Part shown: piece by piece, positions 57,580 through 64,000 of the stretch
Layout of the letters: the number at the start of each line of letters is the position of its first letter
Position numbering within the stretch: the first letter of the stretch is position 1
Assembly: GCA_016490735.1 (NCBI GenBank)
Contig: JAEMWC010001016.1
Span: 106,001-170,000 of the forward strand
Length of the DNA stretch: 64,000 nucleotides
Direction: 5' to 3'
From: Pachyseris speciosa
Taxonomy: Eukaryota > Cnidaria > Anthozoa > Scleractinia > Pachyseridae
The notes under the pieces: generated by a model
What the model saw: only the letters and a program-made list of their open reading frames with translations
The model's database searches: none
Told to the model about the DNA's origin: nothing
Program-made: the position numbers and the translations under genes

Positions 57580-58647
57580 ATGACAACAAATCACAAGTGC
57601 AAAGAAAGTGACACTGGCTTCATTCATGATGTAACGTTGATGCAAAAATCAAAGAAAGGAAGAAATTACTACAACTTCACATTACAAACTTCACCTACTA
57701 AATACAAAAGAGTAGTTGGTTTTGACCATAAATCCCATCAGATTGCAAAACACATGCAAACCACAGGTAGCCCAACAAAGATACCTGGTGCAAGAGAGGA
57801 AAATGTGCAACTGTTCATTAATCAAGGAACAACAATTCTAGAGGCAAATTCATCTGACATAGACTTCCCTAGCCAGAAACCAACAGCTGTCACTGACTGG
57901 AAGTCAAATGATCAAGCATCAGACATAACACTCGACCAAATCAAAAGTTTAACTAGAAACCAACGTGTGAATGTAAAAGGTGTATTAACACTTGGAGAGT
58001 TGCCACCAAAAGAAGTAGAGAAAGGAAACGGAGAAATTGGCCATGTCAAAGAGGACTGTGTGATTGAAGATGGCAAAGGAACTTCAACTATACACATATG
58101 GGATGACCTTATAAAAACACTCAAGAATGGCAAAAGCTACCATGTTAAAAACCTCAGCGTCAAAAATTACTCGGGTAACACATTGTTAGGCACAACTCCC
58201 AGCACTTTATTTGAAGATGGAGATGCCACAATTTCCCTTGACAAAGTCAAAGGACCAGAACTTCTGGCCAATGCAGAGAAAAACGTCTCTGTGACTGAAT
58301 TCAAATTCGTTGATAAGCTAAACATATACATTATCTGCCAAATAAAAACTTGCAACAAAAAAATGCCACATATGCCGGGAAAGAATGTTGTGCAGTGTCC
58401 ATTTTGTGGTGCTTCACAAAAAGTAAAGAATGCAACAAAGAATATTACTGCAAGACTCTGTGCTGACTTAAATGGACAAGAGGTTTGGTTTACAGCTTTT
58501 ACAGACACAATTGAAGCATTTTTAAGCAAGAAGAACTTAACTAAAGCTGCTAAGTCAGATGAAATCAGTGAAGCTCTTCTAGATCTTGAAGACATCAACT
58601 TCACATATGACTCTACATCAAACTTCATCACTAAAGTTGCAGAGTGA
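57580..58647 (+). CDS. RPA1-like single-strand DNA-binding protein of the Helitron
   Basis: An intact 355-residue frame from ATG 57580. It has an N-terminal OB-like region (FIHDVTLMQKSKKGRNYYNF), a central OB fold (QRVNVKGVLTLGE, DGKGTSTIHIWDD, YHVKNLSVKNYSGN), and a C-terminal part with a Cys knuckle (CNKKMPHMPGKNVVQCPFCG) as in RPA1 domain C. RPA-like genes are carried by many Helitrons and probably protect the displaced strand. It lies 0.3 kb after the endonuclease. It is the only unbroken Helitron gene here. An upstream TTTCTTTCTAG right before the ATG could also be a splice acceptor. Confidence 0.8.
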   Translation: MTTNHKCKESDTGFIHDVTLMQKSKKGRNYYNFTLQTSPTKYKRVVGFDHKSHQIAKHMQTTGSPTKIPGAREENVQLFINQGTTILEANSSDIDFPSQKPTAVTDWKSNDQASDITLDQIKSLTRNQRVNVKGVLTLGELPPKEVEKGNGEIGHVKEDCVIEDGKGTSTIHIWDDLIKTLKNGKSYHVKNLSVKNYSGNTLLGTTPSTLFEDGDATISLDKVKGPELLANAEKNVSVTEFKFVDKLNIYIICQIKTCNKKMPHMPGKNVVQCPFCGASQKVKNATKNITARLCADLNGQEVWFTAFTDTIEAFLSKKNLTKAAKSDEISEALLDLEDINFTYDSTSNFITKVAE

Positions 58648-58662
58648 TTGTCAGAAATAAGA

Positions 58663-59250
58663 AGCATTTCCAAACCCTTTCTAGTTCTTGATGTTGGTAA
58701 TTACACCAATGAACAGACACTATTGTTCTGTTGTTGTTATTGTAAAACAAATTTATTTCTTCTTTACCATAATTTTATTATTTAACAGTTTAGATGTTCC
58801 AGTTCCTTGACAAAATCAAAGGACCAGATTTATTTTAGGATAAAATGAATCAACACAAAACACATTTCCAAACCTTTTCTAGTTGTTGATGTTGCAATTA
58901 TGCGACTGAACAAAGACTCTATTGTTCTGTTGTTGTTATTGTAAAACACATTTCTTTCTTTCTTCCTTACCATAAATGTATTATTTAACAGTTTAGATGT
59001 TCCAGTTCATTGAAAAAATCAAAGGACCTAATTATTTTAAGATAAAATGAATCAACACAAAACACATTTCCAAACCTTTTCTAGTTGTTGATGTTGGTAA
59101 TTATGCCACTGAACAAGGACACTATTGTTCTGTTGTTGTTATTGTAAAACACATTTATTTCTTCCTTACGTGTATTATTAAACAATTTTCTTTGCTCATA
59201 GAACATGATGTTGCAGTTCCTTGACAAAATCAAAGGACCAGATTTACTTT
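58663..59250 (+). repeat. Three tandem copies of a 195-200 bp unit after the RPA gene
   Basis: CATTTCCAAACC(C/T)TTTCTAG recurs at 58665, 58863 and 59065, and ATTGTTCTGTTGTTGTTATT recurs in each. The unit includes CTTGACAAAATCAAAGGACC, nearly identical to RPA coding sequence at about 58238. Helentron-type elements often carry tandem repeats near an end. Confidence 0.85.
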
Positions 59251-59339
59251 AAGATTGTTGCAGTTTCCCAAACATAAGAGCAATATGCACCAAAACAAGG
59301 CAGTAGACACATGTACGCATTGCGTACCTATTTTTTACC

Positions 59340-59375
59340 CGGGCTGCGCGCGTCTCGCGCGGCGCCCGGGTCTAG
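59340..59375. repeat. GC-rich hairpin
   Basis: ACCCGGGC at the left and GCCCGGGT at the right enclose GCGCG-type sequence. It contrasts with the AT-rich surroundings. Confidence 0.7.
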
Positions 59376-59462
59376 AACTACCGACGGTTCTCGAATTCTT
59401 TTTCGTCGTCGAGTATCATCCACAAATGGCGTTTCTGCGCAAGCGCTAACTATTTTTAACAG

Positions 59463-59963
59463 AGTCATGCCTGTTGTCACGTATCGGAAAATGTCGATTC
59501 ACCTTGTGTCTTTTGAAGTCTGAACAAACAATATGTTAAGAGAAGTGTCTATGCGAATGATTGCAAGTTCAACGGCGAGAAGAAAGCTTTTAACATGAGT
59601 AAACTTAACGGCAGATGGACTGCTTCAGGAGATTGCGAGTAGTCTCTAATTTTGGCGACGGATTTTGGGGGCACGTGCGCGCGCGAAGTTGCGAGGAGAC
59701 GCGACGCGAGGGGAGCGCCAAAAATTAGAGACTACAGACAAAGGGAGTTTGACCTTTCACGGCCGAGTGATTCGGAAGTGTAAATCTCATATCAACAGCA
59801 AGAATGATGCCTGTGGTCACGTATCGGAAAACGTCGATTCACCTTGTGTCTTTGAAGTCTGAACAACTAATATGTTAAGAGAAGTGTCTATATGAATGTT
59901 TGCAAGTTCAACAGCGAGAAGAAAGCTTTTAACATGACCAAAATTTAACTCCAGATGGATTGC
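59463..59963 (+). repeat. Direct repeat pair of about 160 bp around a small hairpin element
   Basis: Copies at 59463-59624 and 59804-59963 share GTCACGTATCGGAAAA, then TCGATTCACCTTGTGTCTTT, then AGAAGAAAGCTTTTAACATGA. Between them AGTCTCTAATTTTGGCG (from about 59641) returns inverted at 59717-59735 around a CGCGCG-rich core. Confidence 0.8.
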
Positions 59964-60149
59964 CGCCGTGTTCCCCGTATCGGCTGTCTGGAGAACTCAG
60001 ACCTAGAAAACTCAGACCTCAGACCTAGAAAACTCAGACCCCCTCAAAACTATACAAATTTTCAAAGTCAAATAAACGTGGACAGAATAAATTATCGCCG
60101 TTCAGTGCGCTGAAATGTTACACCGTCTATTTATCGCAGATAACAAACA

Positions 60150-60395
60150 CTTCACGTTATTATAATCGGCTCCGGAGCAAGAGACCTAGAATACTCAGAC
60201 ACCCCCCCCCCCCCCCTCCCCCAAACTGGAAAACTCAGACCCCCTCATAGCTATACAAATTTTCAAAGTGAAATAAACGTGGGCAAAATGAATTATCGCC
60301 GTTTATGAGGGGTTTGAGTTTTTACAGATTGGGGGGGGGGGGGGGGGGTCTGAGTTTTCTAGGTCTTGTGCTTCGGAGCCGATTATAATAACATG
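60150..60395. mobile_element. MITE with opposed C and G homopolymers
   Basis: GTTATTATAATCGGCTCCG at the left is mirrored at the right, then GAGACCTAGAATACTCAGAC and its inverse. Inside each arm is a C run (about 60203-60217) or a G run (about 60332-60349). The flank at 60000-60140 has further ACCTAGAAAACTCAGACC copies. Confidence 0.72.
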
Positions 60396-60399
60396 AGAC

Positions 60400-61078
60400 G
60401 ACAAAGCAGAAGTGTTTGTAAACAGTTTCACTCTGCTAATTAATTTTCTACTCACATTTCACCGAGACGTACGCCATTAACGTTTATGCGAAAAAATCCT
60501 ACATCGTTCGATAAGCGTTTCCTTTCTCAAACAATTATCCATCGAAGCGAAAACAAGTGAACTTAGTTTTTTTTTTTTGGAATCAATACACTATTTTTAT
60601 CACCTTGCAAAACGATAAACCTCTGTGGCCTAAAGGTCACTGTTCTTGCCTGTGACACAGCTAACCCGGGTTTGATGTCTTTTAGTGGTATATATCACGG
60701 GCTTTATTTTTCTGTTTCTCTTTTTCTTGTTCTTTTAGAACTATTTTTTTACAAGTGTTATAATTACTGTTCTCAATGGTTGAGCTGTATTTTAGAGGAA
60801 TATATGTTGATAGGGGTCTAAAGAAATAGACTCCAACACAAGCTAAACACGGCAATGCGTCCGATGTAAGAAAGACAGACTTCCCTCTATTCTTTTGTTT
60901 AGCACTAAGTTAGGGATAAAATACTGTTTTTTGCAAGCCCGGGTTTAGGCTAATTGTAGCCTCTTGTTTAGCAGTAGCGCGCAAAATCATTGCGCGACGA
61001 GCGCGCGAATGGGCCGACTTGCAATTATTTTTGATTGGTCGATTTTGATCACGTGAGGTACTGTCGTAGAAAATAAAG
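60400..61078. other. Upstream region of the signal-peptide gene
   Basis: It contains a doubtful tRNA-like stretch at 60625-60690 and, close to the gene, GATTGGTCGA (CCAAT box, inverse) and ATCACGTGAGG (an E-box) at about 61033-61056. These suit a promoter just before the first ATG. Confidence 0.45.
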
Positions 61079-61102
61079 ATGGCGTATCAAATCGACAGAT
61101 GA
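61079..61102 (+). promoter_or_regulatory. Upstream ORF of 7 codons overlapping the main start
   Basis: AAGATGG at 61076-61082 is a strong start context. The uORF MAYQIDR stops at TGA 61100-61102, overlapping the ATG at 61099 as ATGA. It could allow termination-reinitiation, or leaky scanning to a later ATG at 61123. Confidence 0.5.
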
Positions 61103-62672
61103 GAACTTCCAGGATTGAGACAATGCTGTATTTTCCCATCTTATTTCCTGCCTTGCTGTTTTCCGTGATCAAAATTTCCGAAAGTTCACCATACAAAGGT
61201 AAGTCGTCAGGTAACCTGTTTTTTTTTTTTTTTTTTTTTTTGCGTATTCCACCACTTTACAAAGGAAACCTCAAACAACTGGAGTGGCCGAGCACATCGT
61301 CCTCTTCCAAGCCACATGCCAACCTTCCCCTCGGAACTAATGATAAGGTTACTGATTGATAAATTTTGCGGTGCTAATAGGGCTGAAAAACTGAAACATT
61401 CATGTCAGATGTGTACTACTGTTGTTCACAATACTGAATTTTATGTCGACCCCGTCAAGAAAAGCACGTTTTGGGATATGATTAAGCTTATACATACAGT
61501 GCACAGTAAGCTAGTGTAAGCTTAAGACTTATGCTTACGTTTTATACAAGGGTACATCGTCGGTCGAAATTTTTCCGAAACATTAGTCTGTGTTTTTTCT
61601 GTCTGTCTTGTGATGCCAAATGTGGAATTTCTTTTAATAGTAAGACAAACGCAGCAAATTAATAAGGAGCAAATGAACATGCGAGAAGAACTACCTTCAC
61701 CCAGTTGTTAACATAAATTTACCACAGAACAGACATGTTGAGTAGATGCTTACAGTGTATCTCTTTAACCGATTTTACTATCAATATTTTGCATTTCTGG
61801 GTTGGTCCAGCTCAGGCCCAAGTTGCTAGCTCAAAGAGCATATAACTCTAACCAACGGATAAGTCACTATCCAACAGTAAGATTTACTGCAACTGTTACA
61901 CTTTATCCCTGGATAGCAACATACTGTATTTGCTGGATAAAGCTTTCCACTGTTTGAACAACTGGGGCTAAGATAATTTTCAAAAGCCAAAACTCATGTA
62001 GAAGTCCACAACTGGATTCTTGTACATCAATGAAGAACAAAACTTCTATTTGACTCCAGAGGATCACTTCTGATCCTCATGTAGTTTTCTTGCATGTGCA
62101 GCTGCACTCTGATAATGTGCACCATGTAAGAATGTGAATTAGAAGGCTACTAGAAGCAGGAGATCGCATCTTTGGAAAATTATCATCTTGTCTTATCACT
62201 AAGGTCTGTCACCATCAGCAGATGAAATCATGAAATTATAACTGACAATGTCATCTTCAAAATTTGATCAATTTTTGAGTTTGTTTATAAAAAAAACATT
62301 AAGAAATCTATTTTAAAGGAAATGACTGTCAAAACAAACACAATTTGGCAATTCACATAAAAATTGCAGTTACTTACTTTGGTGTTTACGCTATAGTGAT
62401 CTGTACTTTCAAGCTGGTGGTTAATATAGTGTTACAGATCTGTTACACATACACTGTACATGTATGCATGTTTACAGTCTTATGGTGTAGTATTTATTTT
62501 GTTCTTAATTGATGTCAAATGTCCTCTTTTGTAAGGTTGTCAAGATCCATTACTCTCATATCATGATGATGCAATGTATTCTGTGACAAATTTACCTCTC
62601 TATGATTCCAGTCAGTCAAACCGAGACAAACTTTTTAAGGGATGGTGTGGACATGGTCTTGAATACCTGGAG
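61099..62672 (+). CDS. First two exons of a secretory-pathway gene with a WCGHG motif (possibly QSOX-like)
   Basis: Exon 1 (61099-61198) encodes a signal peptide: MRTSRIET, then MLYFPILFPALLFSVIKIS, then ESSPYK, and ends with donor G|GTAAGT in phase 1. Exon 2 (62536-62672), after TTTTGTAAG, reads GCQDPLLSYHDDAMYSVTN, LPLYDSSQSN and FKGWCGHGLEYLE, with donor GAG|GTAATG. The order DPL...L...WCGH is like the first thioredoxin domain of quiescin sulfhydryl oxidase, where the site is CGHC. Here the second Cys is Gly, which would remove disulphide exchange. The remaining exons lie to the right of the window, so identity stays open; other thioredoxin-fold proteins are possible. Confidence 0.5.
61199..62535 (+). 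other. First intron of the signal-peptide gene
   Basis: It contains a T homopolymer at about 61220-61240 and otherwise AT-rich sequence with no recognised element. Confidence 0.5.
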
Positions 62673-62892
62673 GTAATGTTAAGTACTGCATTGAATCTTG
62701 TAATATTAAGGTGGGAGTAAAGTACGTGAATTTATGTGTAATATTAAGGTTTTTGAAGAAAATATTTTAATGATAGAAGTAAAAATGTTTTGAAACACTG
62801 CCACTTAGTTCCCACCCCACAAACGCATTGCAGATTGCTGGGGGAACTGTTTGGTATCCATCTACTGATTTCTAACTTCAAATTCCAATTGA

Positions 62893-63652
62893 AGGGCTCA
62901 GTGGAAGAAGGGCGTAAGTGACGATTTTGGTCATTTTGCTGATGTCATCCAAATGAGCTGAATTTTTGCATGTGGCCTTTGATACATTAGAAAAACATTC
63001 CCCTATTTTTTTTTTCACTTTTTTGTGCTCAGTTTTTGAGAAAACGTGGGCCAAAATACGCATTCAATGCGTCACTTAACACAGTCTTCCACCAAGCCCT
63101 TCATATGAAAACTATAAGCACCAAATGCTGACTTAAGACAACACGGAATGTCTCTGCTCAATGAGACATAATGTACGTGCCATATGACTTTTTGACTCAT
63201 AAACAGCACACAAGATGCCCAGCTGACTTGGAAATATGCTGGGTCTACTTTTTTTCTTGAATGCAGCACTTACTACAGGTGTTACTACCCGTGTTTTGCT
63301 TAATCGTAGCACTCAGCAAGCTTGCTTGGCTCAGAAACAGTCCACAACATTCTTGGTTGACTTAAAACAGCACACAGAAGCATTGGTTAACCTTAAGTCA
63401 GCGTGCAAAGAGTTTGTCCGACTTGAAAACAGCATTCAAGGGGTTAGCGCTAATGCACATGTCATCCGCTTCCCTGTGGGGTCAACCCCCGGGCCTACCA
63501 GGGAGATATGTGGGGGAATACAAGGAGATGGATGAGATAGGGCAATGTTTTCTAACGTATCAAAGGCCACATGCAAAAATTCAGCTCATTTGGACAACAT
63601 CAGCAAAATGACCAAAATCGTCACTTACACCCTTTTTCCACTGAGCCCTTCA
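62893..63652. mobile_element. Cluster of GAAGGGCTCAGTGGAA inverted-repeat elements
   Basis: GAAGGGCTCAGTGGAAGAAG, then GTAAGTGACG, then a shared block of about 100 bases (TTTGGTCATTTTGCTGATGT, TTTGCATGTGGCCTTTGATA) begin at 62893 and return inverted ending at 63652. A third, divergent inverse end lies at about 63070-63106. So a 214-bp hairpin (62893-63106) and a longer pairing (62893 with 63652) coexist. The part between, 63110-63530, has degenerate repeats of TTGACTTAAAACAGCACAC. Confidence 0.7.
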
Positions 63653-63826
63653 ATAAATCTTCAATTTTTCCTATTTTCCTAACTTTAACTAATCCTTTGA
63701 GAAAAATTATCTCTTCCTAAATATACCCAAAACCACGTCGGGCAAACGAAGACCGAAATAGTGCCACGAGATTCAAAGTTGCAGTCAGCGGCAAAGTGCA
63801 AAAAAATTGGCCAGGAAAACAAACAT

Positions 63827-64000
63827 GGCAGCTAATATTAGCGTGGAGGAAGTTATAGAAATGGTGACTACCAACAGTGAGGATGAAAATGAAGAGTTAA
63901 TCGAAGATTCAGATAATTTCGAAGATGTAATGAGCCAGAAATTGGATGAGTTGGGGAATATGCTGCAGAGATACGAGAAGATTTTGATCAAGAGACCTTT
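63827..64000 (+). CDS. Partial acidic ORF running off the window
   Basis: ATG at 63827 opens a frame to the end of the window: MAANISVEEVIEMV, then an acidic run (EDENEELIEDSDNFED), then KLDELGNMLQRYEKI. The CATGGCAGC context is a good start. The protein is not recognised. Acidic starts of this kind are common in transposon-encoded proteins, and it lies next to inverted repeats, so a TE origin is likely. Confidence 0.45.

Larger units (their letters stand above)
49224..58647 (+). mobile_element. Decayed Helitron of Helentron/Helitron2 type
   Basis: The order on the plus strand is: N-terminal part with 2A-like motif, OTU protease domain, long linker, Rep (HUH) domain, Pif1-type helicase, endonuclease (EEP fold), then a separate RPA-like gene. 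OTU plus a C-terminal endonuclease marks the Helentron/Helitron2 group. Stops and frameshifts break the large ORF, and 53432-55185 contains inserted sequence. Helitrons make no target duplication, so I cannot place the exact ends. Tandem repeats at 58665-59250 may mark the 3' side. Confidence 0.85.

Noticed and set aside
60625..60690. tRNA-like stretch with TGGCCTAAAGG and GGGTTTGAT
   Set aside because: The B box deviates (GGTTTGAT for GGTTCRA) and no stems pair. Too weak for a feature.

Overview
The window reads as nuclear DNA of an animal, most likely an anthozoan cnidarian such as a stony coral. The reasons are phase-consistent EGF and discoidin exons split by long AT-rich introns, Penelope-like elements, a Helitron with OTU, Rep/helicase, endonuclease and RPA modules, a Merlin/ISXO2-type transposase, and many short inverted-repeat elements. 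The organism call is an inference. Nothing looks bacterial: there are no operons and no rRNA or CRISPR arrays.

Layout. (1) 1-15.3 kb: the 3' part of a plus-strand host gene for a secreted or membrane-tethered protein. One discoidin (F5/8 type C) domain is split over three exons and followed by seven EGF-like exons and a stop at 15297-15299. Its introns hold an inverted pair of Penelope-like elements (2.6-5.9 kb), two clean TIR elements (6.0-6.4 kb with TTAA target duplications, 7.2-8.1 kb with TTA) and tRNA-derived SINE remnants. (2) 15.9-25.7 kb: nested inverted-repeat elements, including a 3-kb element with a decayed piggyBac-like transposase, several MITEs with readable target-site duplications, and a Penelope RT fragment. 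(3) 25.7-30.1 kb: no confident gene, but a ZNF143-like promoter motif and two abutting perfect palindromes. (4) 30.1-40.0 kb: a candidate two-gene mobile element with a minus-strand ISXO2/Merlin transposase and a divergent plus-strand DUF3987-like P-loop ATPase gene, bounded by inverted, satellite-bearing ends. The ATPase gene is split by a 4.84-kb foldback element whose removal with one 10-bp target duplication restores the frame. (5) 40.1-47 kb: a 10-bp-TSD MITE, a 5'-truncated Penelope element, and a foldback element whose arms are 22-bp satellites built on CTCGCTAGCGAG. (6) 47.6-48.75 kb: a second element with the GTCGTTTCG-type repeated termini. (7) 49.2-59.2 kb: a decayed Helitron of the Helentron/Helitron2 type with a 2A-like peptide before its OTU domain, stops and frameshifts in Rep/helicase, a well-kept endonuclease domain, an intact RPA-like gene and about 200-bp tandem repeats. 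(8) 59.3-64 kb: MITEs, then the first exons of a host gene with a signal peptide and a WCGHG motif (possibly QSOX-like), a short inverted-repeat family, and a partial acidic ORF running off the end.

The common theme is inverted repetition at every scale, from 47-51 bp perfect palindromes to 3-kb arms, with elements inserted into one another. The most unusual items are the transposase/DUF3987 element, the twin palindromes, the shared terminal design of the two GTCGTTTCG elements, the CTCGCTAGCGAG satellite foldback and the 2A motif in the Helitron. All domain calls come from reading motifs; no database search was run.
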